Source of the DNA: Gulosibacter sediminis
GTDB taxonomy: Bacteria > Actinomycetota > Actinomycetes > Actinomycetales > Microbacteriaceae
Reading direction: 5' to 3'
DNA length: 64,000 bases
Assembly (NCBI RefSeq): GCF_023370115.1
Contig: NZ_CP097160.1
Span: forward strand, 806,001-870,000
In this document: positions 33,109 through 43,679 of the stretch, piece after piece
Position numbering within the stretch: the first letter of the stretch is position 1
How the letters are laid out: each line of letters begins with the position of its first letter
The notes under the pieces: generated by a model
Seen by the model: the letters and a program-made list of their open reading frames with translations, nothing else
What the model was told of the DNA's origin: nothing
Database searches by the model: none
Position numbers and translations under genes: made by a program

Positions 33109-33792
33109 CTATCGAGGTGTGGCTACGTGTTCGAGCGCATCGATATCGAGAATCGTGACCTCCCGGCGCCCGTGCAATTCGATAAGGCCGGAGGCAGAGA
33201 GCGCGGCAAGGCGTCGACTCAGGGTCTCTGGTGTCGTGCCGAGGTACGCCGCGATTTCCTGTTTCGCCATCGGAAGTCTCACCGTGGCCGCTCCGTCCCG
33301 CATGGTGCCAGGTAAGTCCAGGAGGTAGGCCGCGACACGGGCATTGACATCGCTGGAGGTGATGGCGGCCAGCAGTCGCTCGACGGAAGAGAGGCGGTCG
33401 GAGAGCGTCCGCAGCATCCGCTGACTGATGTCGGGGTAGTCACGAAGTAGGACTGCAAGGTCGGCATGGTCGAACACGCACATCCTGCTCTCTTCCAGCG
33501 CGACGGCGAGATCGTTCGGACGGTGGCCCGTCAGGAAGGCACGTTCACCCACGACGTCACCCTCGGTCACCGTTCGCAGGATCTGCTCCTGACCATTGGC
33601 GGCCGCGTGGCTGACCTTGAGCTGCCCACTGTGCATCACCAGCAGGCGCGAGACCGGCTGTCCGGGCGCATAGACGATCTCCCCCTTTTCGGCGAGTACC
33701 GGGCGGGCGAAGTCCGCAACACGCAACTGTTCCTGACGGGTGAGGCCTTGGAAGATCGGGACGCGGGTGACGCACAAGTCATCCTCGGGCAT
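33109..33792 (-). CDS. Crp/Fnr-family transcriptional regulator
   Basis: A 227-residue protein. The N-terminal cyclic-nucleotide-type beta barrel (about 15-130) is followed by a dimer helix and a C-terminal winged helix with MAKQEIAAYLGTTPETLSRRLAALSASGLI (recognition helix ETLSRRL). Only one Cys lies near the N-terminus (DDLCVTRVP), so a full FNR iron-sulfur cluster is not apparent. ETxSR recognition helices read TTGA half-sites, and such a site is found at 33871-33884 between this gene and the metal-binding protein gene. Probably the local regulator of the metal/stress genes. Confidence 0.9.
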   Translation of the reverse strand: MPEDDLCVTRVPIFQGLTRQEQLRVADFARPVLAEKGEIVYAPGQPVSRLLVMHSGQLKVSHAAANGQEQILRTVTEGDVVGERAFLTGHRPNDLAVALEESRMCVFDHADLAVLLRDYPDISQRMLRTLSDRLSSVERLLAAITSSDVNARVAAYLLDLPGTMRDGAATVRLPMAKQEIAAYLGTTPETLSRRLAALSASGLIELHGRREVTILDIDALEHVATPR

Positions 33793-33870
33793 GACACCAC
33801 TTTATCCCACGCCGACCCGACGCGACCGTAACGGACGGGCCAGCGGCGCTCGGGGAGGAGCCCCGCGAAC

Positions 33871-33912
33871 TTGATCTATGTCAAGGAGTTCGCGGCACGG
33901 CGAACCTACGGT
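33871..33912 (+). promoter_or_regulatory. FNR/CRP-type operator and class II promoter
   Basis: TTGATCTATGTCAA at 33871-33884 matches the FNR consensus (TTGAT-N4-ATCAA) with one mismatch. TACGGT at 33907-33912 is a TAnnnT -10 box. A start site at about 33919 would put the operator centre at -41.5, the standard class II activation position. An outer pair CGCGAAC (33864-33870) and GTTCGCG (33888-33894) extends the symmetry. Confidence 0.65.
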
Positions 33913-33953
33913 GAAGGTGTCAGTAAGAAACACCAAGACGGAAGGACTCCACA

Positions 33954-34187
33954 ATGACCACCGCGACCACAACCCACACCATCCTCCGCGCGGAAGGTTT
34001 TTCCTGCCCTTCCTGCGTGGCCAAGATCGAGAAGCAGGTCGGCCGCCTCAAGGGTGTCCAGAACGTGAAGGTCCACTTCGCCTCCGCCCGCATCGAGATC
34101 GACCACGACGCCGAGCGCGTTTCGGTGGATGACCTTGTTGCCGCCGTCGTGAAGGCCGGCTACAAGGCCACGCCCGCGGCCTTCTAA
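33954..34187 (+). CDS. Heavy-metal-associated (HMA) domain protein
   Basis: A 77-residue protein of a single ferredoxin-like HMA domain. The metal site is SCPSC (GFSCPSCVAKIEKQVG), a CxxC pair typical of copper chaperones and ATPase N-domains. Probably delivers a soft metal ion to the P-type ATPase encoded directly downstream. The ATG has GGAAGGA upstream and the gene lies behind an FNR-type promoter. A strong hairpin follows its stop. Confidence 0.9.
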   Translation: MTTATTTHTILRAEGFSCPSCVAKIEKQVGRLKGVQNVKVHFASARIEIDHDAERVSVDDLVAAVVKAGYKATPAAF

Positions 34188-34192
34188 CGCCA

Positions 34193-34213
34193 GCGGGCCC
34201 CACGGGGCCCGCT
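34193..34213 (+). terminator. Hairpin after HMA gene
   Basis: GCGGGCCCC-AC-GGGGCCCGC, a 9-bp GC stem right after the stop codon, followed by TCACATTT. It could end transcription or reduce read-through into the ATPase gene, giving more HMA protein than ATPase. Confidence 0.6.
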
Positions 34214-34275
34214 CACATTTCCCCCTTCATCCTGCCGGTACGCCGGCTCAAGACGCAGAAAGGTCGTACCCGAAA

Positions 34276-36276
34276 GTGAACAGGCTCCAGAAATGGGTCT
34301 ATGGAAACTGGTCCGTTCCCGTCGTGTCCGGCGTGCTCATCATCATCTCGTTCGCCCTCCAGTGGCTGGGCGGAGGTGTCGCCAACCTCACCGTCAGCCC
34401 GCAGTGGTGGCTGGACGCCGGCACCCACGCCGCGCATGCCAGCGCGGCCTTCACCCTCGGGGATGTCTTCATGATCGCCGCGGCCGCCGTCGCCGGCTAC
34501 GGGATCGTACTCAAGGCGGTTCGCGCGCTGATCGCCAAGGTCATCGGCATCGACCTGCTGGTGTCGGTCGCGGCCATCGGCGCTGTCATCATCGGCAACT
34601 TCTGGGAGGCCGCGGCGGTGACGTTCCTGTTCGCCATCGGCCACGCCCTGGAAGCTGCCACCTTGAACAAGACGCGCTCGGCACTGGCCGAACTGGTCGC
34701 TGTTGCCCCGGATTCCGCGACCGTCGTGCGCGACGGTCAGCAACAGGAGGTCCCTGCCGCGCAGGTGAGAATGGGCGAGATCGTGCTGGTCAAGAACGGC
34801 GCGAAGGTCCCCGTCGACGGTCGAGTCGTCTCGGGCACCGGCGCCATCGATGAGGCCTCGATCACCGGCGAATCGATCCCGGTGGAAAAATCCAAGGGCG
34901 GACAGGTCTTCGCCGGCACCGTCTCCCGCGGCGGTTTCCTGCAGGTGCTGGCCACCGGCATCGGTGCCGATACCACCCTAGCCCGGATCATTCACCGGGT
35001 CGAGGAGGCCCAGGACGCCAAGGCCCGCACCCAGGCGTTCATCGACCGCTTCTCCGGCTGGTACACCCCCGCGGTGATGGTGCTGGCCCTGGCGGCCGGA
35101 CTGATCTCCGGCGACGTGGTGCTGGCCCTGACTCTGCTGGTCATCGGCTGTCCCGGCGCCCTGGTGATCTCCATCCCGGTCGCGATCGTGGCCGGCATCG
35201 GCCGCGCCGCCCGCAACGGCATCCTGATCAAGGGCGGCGAATTCCTGGAGACCTCGGCGAAGATCTCCGCGGTCGCCGTGGACAAGACCGGCACCCTGAC
35301 CGAGGGACGCCCGCAGCTGACCGACGTCGTCGTCCTGGACTCGGCGTTGGAGCGCAGCGAGGTGCTGCGCTGGGCTGCCGCCGCTGAGGCCGGCTCCGAA
35401 CACCCGCTGGCCCGTCCCATCCTGGACACCGCCCAGGCCGAGGGAGTAGGCCCGCACGGCATCCCCGGCACGGTCACCCCGGTCCCCGGCAAGGGCATCG
35501 TGTCCGATGTCGACGGTTGGCGGGTACTGATCGGTAACCCGCCGCTACTACTCCAGTACGGCGTTGTCGATGACGGCAGCGCCGCCCAGGCGGCGGAATC
35601 GCTGGCCGCCGAGGGCAAGACGCCGATGATCGTGGCGGTCGATGACAAGGTGATCGGCGTCGTCGCCGTCGCCGATCAGGTCCGACAGGATGCACCCGAG
35701 ATGGTTGCCCGCCTGCACCGGGCCGGCGTGGAGAAGGTGGTCATGCTCACCGGTGACACCCGGCTGGTGGCCGAGGCCATCGGGAAGGCGACCGGGATCG
35801 ACGAGATCCACGCCTCCCTGCTTCCCGAGGACAAGCTGGACGTGGTCGCGCAGCTGCAGCAAGAGGGCCACACGATCGCCATGGTCGGCGACGGCGTCAA
35901 CGACGCCCCGGCCCTGGCCACCGCGAACATCGGCGTGGCGATGGGGGCGGCCGGCTCGGCCGTAGCCGTGGAGACCGCGGACATCGCCCTGATGGGCGAC
36001 AACCTGCTCAAGCTGCCGGAAGCTATCGGATTGGCCAAGCGGACCGTGTCCGTCATGCGGCAGAACATCGCGATCGCCCTGATCACCGTGGTGCTGCTGC
36101 TGGCCGGCGTCTTCGCCGGCGGAGTGACCATGTCGATCGGCATGCTCGTCCACGAAGCCTCCGTACTGGTGGTCATCGCCAACGCGATGCGACTACTGCG
36201 CAACGCCCGCGGCTCCACCACGATGCCCAAGAGCGAGAGGACCACCGGAACAGCGGTGCAACAGGTCAACGCCTGA
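34276..36276 (+). CDS. P1B-type heavy-metal translocating ATPase with CPG motif
   Basis: A 666-residue metal-pumping ATPase. The phosphorylation site DKTGT has Asp336; the TGES loop (about 197-200), SEHPLA (HP motif) and GDGVNDAPAL hinge are intact. Membrane segments flank these as expected. The metal motif in the key helix is CPG (292-294, VIGCPGALV) rather than CPC, CPH or SPC, so the ion cannot be assigned from the usual table. There is no HMA domain of its own; the separate CPSC protein upstream may supply it. The start is a GTG at 34276 with GAAAGG upstream. Confidence 0.9.
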   Translation: MNRLQKWVYGNWSVPVVSGVLIIISFALQWLGGGVANLTVSPQWWLDAGTHAAHASAAFTLGDVFMIAAAAVAGYGIVLKAVRALIAKVIGIDLLVSVAAIGAVIIGNFWEAAAVTFLFAIGHALEAATLNKTRSALAELVAVAPDSATVVRDGQQQEVPAAQVRMGEIVLVKNGAKVPVDGRVVSGTGAIDEASITGESIPVEKSKGGQVFAGTVSRGGFLQVLATGIGADTTLARIIHRVEEAQDAKARTQAFIDRFSGWYTPAVMVLALAAGLISGDVVLALTLLVIGCPGALVISIPVAIVAGIGRAARNGILIKGGEFLETSAKISAVAVDKTGTLTEGRPQLTDVVVLDSALERSEVLRWAAAAEAGSEHPLARPILDTAQAEGVGPHGIPGTVTPVPGKGIVSDVDGWRVLIGNPPLLLQYGVVDDGSAAQAAESLAAEGKTPMIVAVDDKVIGVVAVADQVRQDAPEMVARLHRAGVEKVVMLTGDTRLVAEAIGKATGIDEIHASLLPEDKLDVVAQLQQEGHTIAMVGDGVNDAPALATANIGVAMGAAGSAVAVETADIALMGDNLLKLPEAIGLAKRTVSVMRQNIAIALITVVLLLAGVFAGGVTMSIGMLVHEASVLVVIANAMRLLRNARGSTTMPKSERTTGTAVQQVNA

Positions 36277-36402
36277 CATCGAACCCGCGTAAGCGGCAAA
36301 CAGGTACCCAGCCGCTACCGCTCCCGGCGCGGGACACACCGACAAATTCACAACAACGACCCGAACACCGAAAACGAAAAACGCAACTGGAGGAGAGCAA
36401 TC

Positions 36403-36828
36403 ATGAACGGAAAGAACTTCACCCTGGGAGACAACGTCGAGCATTTCACCATCGCGGACGTGGCCCGGGACAACCCCGACTTCCGGAAGGTGCTGTGGAC
36501 CGGTGAACACGCCCAGATCGTGGTGATGACCATCCCGCCCGGCGGCCAGATCGGCGACGAGGTCCACGAGCACACCGACCAGATCCTGACCTTCGTCTCC
36601 GGCACCGGCGAAGCCGATCTCAACGGCCACACCCACCCCATCGATGCCGGTGACCAATGCGCGGTACCGGCCGGAGCCCGGCACAACTTCCGCAACACCG
36701 GCGACGAGCCGCTGGTGCTCTACACCATCTACAGCCCACCGGAGCATGCTGCCGGCGCCGCCTTCGCGACCCGGGAGGAAGCCGACGCCGCCGAAGCCGC
36801 CGGTGAGGACGAACCCCCTCGGCTCTGA
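36403..36828 (+). CDS. Cupin-domain protein
   Basis: A 141-residue single cupin. Motif 1 is PPGGQIGDEVHEHTDQILTFVSG (His, His, Asp/Gln pattern), motif 2 is AGDQCAVPAGARHNF. A metal site with three His residues is likely. Function unknown; small cupins of this kind occur in stress islands. GGAGGAGAGC lies before the ATG. It sits between the ATPase and an oxidoreductase in the same direction, each separated by 60-130 bases. Confidence 0.85.
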   Translation: MNGKNFTLGDNVEHFTIADVARDNPDFRKVLWTGEHAQIVVMTIPPGGQIGDEVHEHTDQILTFVSGTGEADLNGHTHPIDAGDQCAVPAGARHNFRNTGDEPLVLYTIYSPPEHAAGAAFATREEADAAEAAGEDEPPRL

Positions 36829-36892
36829 CCCCCATCGTCACGTTATCTAGGGCACTAAGACACACCGCTCAGATCAGAAGGAGATCGCATTC

Positions 36893-37801
36893 ATGTCCAA
36901 GGTCTACGTCTTCACCGACTACGGCGGACCCGAAACCCAGCAGCTGATCGACCGGCCTATTCCGGAGCCTGGACCCGGGGAACTGGCCATCGAGGTCCGG
37001 GCCGCCGGTGTGAATCCGGCCGACTGGAAGATGCGCGAGGGCCGGCTGGGTCGTGCCTGGTCGTTGCCGGCGCCGATGGGCCGTGAAGCCGCCGGCGTGG
37101 TCATCGCGGTGGGCGGCGGGACCGAAGGCTTCGCGGTGGGCGATGAGGTGCTCGGCCTGGTGGCGCCCGGGCAGGGCGGACTGGCCGAGCACACGCTCTT
37201 GAGCGCCTCCACCACTGTGGCCAAGCCCGAGGAGATCTCCTTCATCGACGCCGCCACCATTCCGGTGGCCGCAGCCACCGCCTATGACGCCACCCACCAA
37301 ATCGAACTGGAACCAGGCCAGACCCTGCTCTTGTTGGGCGCTGGCGGCGGGGTGGGGCTGATGGCCGCGCAGATCGGCCGGGTACACGAGTTCACGGTCC
37401 TCGGCGTGGCCGACGTGGCCAAGCGGGAACTGATCGAGTCCACCGGTGCGGCCTTCATCGGATCCGGTTCGGGCGTGGCCGATCGCGTGCGAGAAGTCGC
37501 TTCCAGCATCGACCTGATCGTCGATCTCGTCGGCGGTGACGCGCTGCGTGCCGTCGCCGATCTGGTGGCCGATCCGGGGCGGATTATCTCCGCGGCCGAT
37601 CCGGACGCCGCGGTCGAACTGGGCGGCCGGGGCTTGGCACGTACGACTGAGGCCATGGGGAAGATCACCGAGGTGATCCAGTACGGGCTGGTCGACCCCC
37701 ATGCGGACACCCAGTACGACCTCAATGACGCAGGTCAGGCGATCGCAGCCGTGGAGACCGGGCACGCCGGCGGCAAGGTCGTCGTGGTTCCCGAAGGCTG
37801 A
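36893..37801 (+). CDS. NADP-dependent quinone-reductase-like oxidoreductase
   Basis: A 302-residue medium-chain dehydrogenase of the zinc-free quinone oxidoreductase branch. N-terminal GroES-like domain (AAGVNPADWKMREG), then the Rossmann fold with the GAGGGVGLMAAQI nucleotide loop. No catalytic zinc ligands are seen. It probably reduces quinones or enones with NADPH, as part of a redox stress response. AGAAGGAGA precedes the ATG. Confidence 0.9.
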   Translation: MSKVYVFTDYGGPETQQLIDRPIPEPGPGELAIEVRAAGVNPADWKMREGRLGRAWSLPAPMGREAAGVVIAVGGGTEGFAVGDEVLGLVAPGQGGLAEHTLLSASTTVAKPEEISFIDAATIPVAAATAYDATHQIELEPGQTLLLLGAGGGVGLMAAQIGRVHEFTVLGVADVAKRELIESTGAAFIGSGSGVADRVREVASSIDLIVDLVGGDALRAVADLVADPGRIISAADPDAAVELGGRGLARTTEAMGKITEVIQYGLVDPHADTQYDLNDAGQAIAAVETGHAGGKVVVVPEG

Positions 37802-37973
37802 TCAGCCATGCCGGGCGTGGGGGCGAGTTGCGTACTGCGGATGCCCTTACGCAACGCGTCCATCATGGCCCGATCTGCGTCGTCGCTGACGAGGGCGCGA
37901 ACCTCGTCCCTGGCACGTGATGATGTCAGCCGCATTGGTGCGGACTCGCCGAACTCGGGAAGGTCGACCTGAC

Positions 37974-38729
37974 GTGACCAGCGCCGACCTTCCGGCGCTG
38001 GACGCCCACGTCCACATCACTCCCGACGTCACCCGAGACCAAATCACAGCCCTCGGCGACGCCGTCGTGTTCGCTATGACCCGAAGCCTCCACGAAGCTA
38101 GTCAGGTCAAGAACCGACGCGATCACTCGCTCATCTGGGGGCTCGGTATCCATCCGGCAGTCGCAACCGCCCGCGCCGCATGGGACCCGGAACGGTTCAA
38201 AGACCTCCTCCGTTCCTTCGCGCTAGTTGGCGAGGTCGGCCTGGACCGCCGCGGAGGCGACTGGGCTCGGCAGTGCTCCATCTTCCAAGACGTACTGACC
38301 ATCGTGCGCAGCGGGCCCGTGCTGGTCTCCATTCACAGCTCCGGAGCGACAACCGAGGTCGTCCAGTACCTTACCGATGCCAAGACGCGCGGAGCGATCC
38401 TGCACTGGTTCAACGGAGATGACACCGATGTCAAGCGGGCGATCGACGTCGATGCATACTTTTCGGTCAACGCTGCAATGTCCGAAGATCAGATCCGACG
38501 ACTTCCGCGGGACCGGGTTCTGTGCGAGACCGACTTTCCCGCACGCAAGGTGCGTTCCCGCAGGCCAGCCGACACAGGAAGCATCGAGTTACTGCTGAGT
38601 CAGGCCTGGGGTACAAGCTCACAAGAGGTTCGCGCAGCGACCTGGTGGAACTTGCGCACGCTCAGCGAGCGCTCCGGTGCCATCGACCGCCTACCCGAAC
38701 CTGTCGCGGACACGCTCTTGTACTTATAG
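37974..38729 (+). CDS. TatD-family hydrolase (QatD-like)
   Basis: About 251 residues of a metal-dependent TIM-barrel hydrolase. DAHVHI supplies the first metal His pair, WGLGIHP and GEVGLDRRGG the second block, SIHSSG the next His, ILHWFNGDDTDVKRAI and YFSVNAAM follow, and CETDFPA carries the catalytic Asp. The HWF(S/N)G plus FSVN pattern resembles TatD nucleases of the Qat defence system more than housekeeping TatD. No qatA, qatB or qatC is adjacent, so it may be an orphan. The GTG at 37974 is chosen; the frame is open to a GTG at 37917. The 3' end overlaps the HTH gene. Confidence 0.65.
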   Translation: MTSADLPALDAHVHITPDVTRDQITALGDAVVFAMTRSLHEASQVKNRRDHSLIWGLGIHPAVATARAAWDPERFKDLLRSFALVGEVGLDRRGGDWARQCSIFQDVLTIVRSGPVLVSIHSSGATTEVVQYLTDAKTRGAILHWFNGDDTDVKRAIDVDAYFSVNAAMSEDQIRRLPRDRVLCETDFPARKVRSRRPADTGSIELLLSQAWGTSSQEVRAATWWNLRTLSERSGAIDRLPEPVADTLLYL

Positions 38730-39051
38730 TTTCCTGAACCTCCGCATTCGAGGGAGCGGTGCGACGAAGACGCACACCTCGCTCGCGCAACAGTGACGCT
38801 AGCCGCTGCCGACTCACGCCGACTTCCGTGGCTATCGTGCGCAGCGTCTCACCGGCGGCGTATTGAGCCTCTGCCGAAAGGAGCACCTCACCGCTGACCC
38901 TTGCCTGCTGTCGGACGTGAGGCTCCTCGCGACGGACACCATGCCGCGCACGAAGACGGATCGCGCGGTGCATCAAACTCAAGCGGGCCAGCGGCGGGGC
39001 AAGTTTCGACAAGCCTCCCGCTAGGTCCACCATTGTGATGAGTCGGGACAT
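38662..39051 (-). CDS. Helix-turn-helix protein of mobile-element type
   Basis: About 129 residues if started at the ATG at 39051 (39033 and 38973 are alternatives). The clear feature is an HTH, YAAGETLRTIATEVGVSRQRLASLLRERGVRLR, of the type found at the C-termini of serine recombinases and in small resolvase-associated proteins. The N-terminal part is basic. No catalytic domain is present. It could be a recombinase tail or an accessory DNA-binding protein. It converges on the TatD gene, overlapping its end by 68 bases. Confidence 0.45.
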   Translation of the reverse strand: MSRLITMVDLAGGLSKLAPPLARLSLMHRAIRLRARHGVRREEPHVRQQARVSGEVLLSAEAQYAAGETLRTIATEVGVSRQRLASLLRERGVRLRRTAPSNAEVQETISTRACPRQVRVGGRWHRSAR

Positions 39052-39081
39052 ATGTCCCAGATGAGTCACGGGATATGTCAC

Positions 39082-39460
39082 TCAACGAGAGCCTGGCCAT
39101 CGGCCAGGCTCTCGTTGTTTGTTTCTCCAGTAGCCGCGGTCGGGGTCGATGTCGTGGGTGGAGAGCACTTCGCCGGTGGTGAGGTGGGTGACGGTGACGG
39201 TGGTGTCGTCGGCGATCGCGAGGACGTATTCGAAGGCGTTGCGGCCGCCGCCGTGGTGGGTGGTGTAGACGCGGCCGTTGTCGGTGAGGGTGGACGCGGG
39301 TGGGCCGTGGCGTTCGATGTTCGCGAGGAAGCTGGGGACGACGTCGTCGCCGGTGACTGAGGTGTGGACGGTGCAGGAGAGCAGGTATCGGTCGTGGTCG
39401 TCGAGCCAGTTGAGGACGAACCGTCCCGAGATCTGCGCCGCTGCTATGCGGGGGAGCGGC
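39082..39460 (-). pseudogene. IS481-family transposase remnant with internal deletion
   Basis: The minus-strand frame reads FVLNWLDDHDRYLLSCTVH, TLTDNGRVYTTHHGGGRNAFEY and then jumps to VLAIADDTTVTVTHLTTGE and YWRNKQREPGRWPGSR. In full IS481 transposases about 110 residues, including the catalytic Glu, separate these blocks. The first part of the gene is also absent. Non-functional. Confidence 0.75.
39083..39117. terminator. Perfect 16-bp hairpin at transposase remnant end
   Basis: CAACGAGAGCCTGGCC (39083-39098), loop ATC, and its exact complement (39102-39117), followed on the plus side by TTTGTTT. It overlaps the last codons of the IS481 remnant. Either a terminator or part of a lost element end. 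Confidence 0.55.
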
Positions 39461-39700
39461 GCTCTCCTGAGCGCGGCTGAGTAGGCAGGCTCGAACGCGT
39501 CGGGGCTGACCGTCCCGAGGCTAGCGTGGAGTCTGCGGGCGTTGTACAAGTTGACCAAGTCAGGGTAGCGAAGTCGATGATGGCGATCGTCTTGTGCTGG
39601 CCGTCGCGGAAGAGTTCCGTGTGCCCGCACTCGGCTTGGTAGATCTCGTTGATCGACTCCTTGAGCGCGATCTCGTGTGCGTTGCCGAGGGACCCAACGC
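39461..39700 (-). pseudogene. IS3-type transposase OrfB remnant, frameshifted
   Basis: The minus strand encodes GSLGNAHEIALKESINEIYQ and DGQHKTIAIIDFATLTW, then continues in another frame as VNLYNARRLHASLGTVSPDAFE. This is the C-terminal part of an IS3-group OrfB, in which ...LTWVNLYNARRLH is expected. One G is missing near 39555. It runs directly into the IS481 remnant, so two dead elements are fused. Confidence 0.65.
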
Positions 39701-39763
39701 ATAAGGATCGGACACAAGCGGTGGTGGATCGAAACCGTGCCGATCGGCCAGCGACACGAAGAA

Positions 39764-39800
39764 GGCCGCTGCCGCCCGTGTATGGCGGGCGGCAGCGGCC
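39764..39800 (-). terminator. Long GC hairpin after MDR transporter gene
   Basis: A perfect 15-bp stem GGCCGCTGCCGCCCG (39764-39778) with 39786-39800 and a 7-base loop, 20 bases past the stop of the leftward efflux gene. It marks the border between the mobile-element debris and ordinary chromosome. Confidence 0.65.
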
Positions 39801-39819
39801 GTCGCATCAGGATTGAACG

Positions 39820-42097
<2,278 letters not shown>

Positions 42098-42113
<16 letters not shown>

Positions 42114-42150
42114 AGAGTGCAAGTCTGCACTATTGTTAGTGAAAGTGCAA
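42098..42150. promoter_or_regulatory. TetR-type operator cluster (TGCACT half-sites)
   Basis: TTGCACTCT (42098-42106) is inverted to AGAGTGCAA (42114-42122) across 7 bases; AGTGCA-AGTC-TGCACT (42116-42131) is a perfect palindrome; a further AGTGCA lies at about 42144-42149. They span the promoter and start region of the regulator gene. Confidence 0.6.
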
Positions 42151-42206
42151 TTGAAATTTTGGTAACGCGGAGTGCGGCTCGTCCGCGGTATCGGCGCGGG
42201 GCGTCG

Positions 42207-43637
42207 TTAGCTGAAATACGTCTCGAGCAGGCGTAGCCAAACCTCACTGATGGTGGGGTAGGAGGGCACCGCGTGCCAGAGCCGGTCGACGGGCACCTCG
42301 CCGACGATCGCGATGGTGGCGGAGTGCAGAAGCTCGCTGACGTCCTGGCCGACAATGGTGGCGCCGATGACGACGCGTCGGTCTTCGTCGACGACGAGCT
42401 TGGCCCGGCCCGTGTAGCCGTCGGCGTGCAGCGCCGAGCCTGCCACTGCGCCAAGGTCGAACTCGACGGCCCGGATGCGAAACCCACGCCCGCGCGCGCG
42501 GGCTTCGGTGAGCCCGACGCTCGCGACCTCGGGGTCGCTGAACACGATGTGGGGCACCGCGTCGTGGTCGGCCGTCGCGACGTGGCGGCCCCAGGGCGCA
42601 TCATCGAGAGACTGACCCCGTAGGCGCGCGGCGATTGCTTCGCCAGCGGCGCGTGCCTGATATTTGCCCTGATGGGTAAGGAGGGCGCGCCCGTTCACGT
42701 CGCCGACCGCGTAGAGCCAGTCGGTGCCAGTCACGAGCATGGTGTCGTCGACCTCGAGCGCGTCGACTCCGGCGGCCTCGAGTCCGAGCCCGTCGGTGTT
42801 GGCGCGTCGACCGGTCGACACGAGTAGCTCATCGGCCTCGAGGATCGTGCCGTCGTCGAGCTCGATGCGGACTGCGTTGCGGCCACCATCGTTCGTGGGG
42901 AATCGGTCGACTCGACGCGGCGAGACGCCCACGCGCACCTCGGCACCGGCCTCGACCAGCGCATCCGCCACGAGCTGGCCAACGAATGGTTCTTCTTGCC
43001 GCAGCAGGCCGCTGCGCGCGAGCAACGTGACCTTCGAACCGAGCGAGGCGTAGGCGTAGGCGAGCTCGACGCCCGCGACGCCGCCACCGAGCACCGCCAG
43101 CCGGGGCGGTACCGACCTCGCGGAGGTCGCATCGCGCGTGCCCCAGGGCTCGGCCTCGGCGAGGCCCGGGATGCTCGGCAGCGTTGGCACGGATCCGGTC
43201 GCGAGCGCGACGGCGCTCGCGGAATAGGTGTGCTCGCCGACCTGGACGCGACCCGGCGCCACGAGCCGCCCCGTGCCGCGGAGCAGCTCGATGCCCGCCG
43301 ACTCGAGCCACGCAACCTGACCGTCGTCGCGCCAGTTGCTCGTGAACGCCGTGCGGCGCCGGAGCACCGCCTCGACGTCGATCTCGCCAATGGCCTGCTT
43401 CGCGCCGTCGACACGTCGCGCTGCGGCGAGCGCCTGGCCGCTGCGGAGGAGTGCCTTCGACGGCATGCACGCCCAGTATGAGCATTCGCCGCCGACGAGT
43501 TCGGCCTCGACGATGGCCGCGCGCAGGCCCTGCTTCGCGGCGTAGTCGGCGACGTTCTCGCCGACGGGGCCTGCGCCGATGACGACGAGGTCGTAGTCGA
43601 CGGCGCGTGGCCCGACGGGTGCGTTCTGCGTTGACAT
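42207..43637 (-). CDS. FAD-dependent NAD(P) oxidoreductase, dihydrolipoamide dehydrogenase/mercuric-reductase-like
   Basis: A 476-residue pyridine nucleotide-disulfide oxidoreductase. FAD loop VIGAGPVGENVADYAAKQG; redox-active disulfide Cys52 and Cys57 in GGECSYWACMPSK (the usual GGTCLNVGCIPSK is altered but the CxxxxC spacing is kept); NAD loop VLGGGVAGVELAYAYA; YAVGDVNG; and a C-terminal dimer domain with HAVPSYPTISE carrying the active-site His. The substrate is unknown; this is not the pyruvate dehydrogenase subunit, since no such genes are near. It stands alone. Confidence 0.85.
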   Translation of the reverse strand: MSTQNAPVGPRAVDYDLVVIGAGPVGENVADYAAKQGLRAAIVEAELVGGECSYWACMPSKALLRSGQALAAARRVDGAKQAIGEIDVEAVLRRRTAFTSNWRDDGQVAWLESAGIELLRGTGRLVAPGRVQVGEHTYSASAVALATGSVPTLPSIPGLAEAEPWGTRDATSARSVPPRLAVLGGGVAGVELAYAYASLGSKVTLLARSGLLRQEEPFVGQLVADALVEAGAEVRVGVSPRRVDRFPTNDGGRNAVRIELDDGTILEADELLVSTGRRANTDGLGLEAAGVDALEVDDTMLVTGTDWLYAVGDVNGRALLTHQGKYQARAAGEAIAARLRGQSLDDAPWGRHVATADHDAVPHIVFSDPEVASVGLTEARARGRGFRIRAVEFDLGAVAGSALHADGYTGRAKLVVDEDRRVVIGATIVGQDVSELLHSATIAIVGEVPVDRLWHAVPSYPTISEVWLRLLETYFS

Positions 43638-43679
43638 GTCAGCTCCTGCGATCGAACGAATGCGCCCAGCGAAGCACAG

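Noticed and set aside
37735-37935. Minus-strand frame of 66 codons between the oxidoreductase and TatD genes
   Set aside because: Short and without motif or ribosome site; it overlaps the end of the oxidoreductase gene. It could be part of a worn-out gene, but nothing supports a product.
25723-39800. Second copy of the tRNA-Ala 3' end as right attachment site
   Set aside because: No stretch resembling TTCGAATCCCCTTAGGTCC was seen in this interval by eye.
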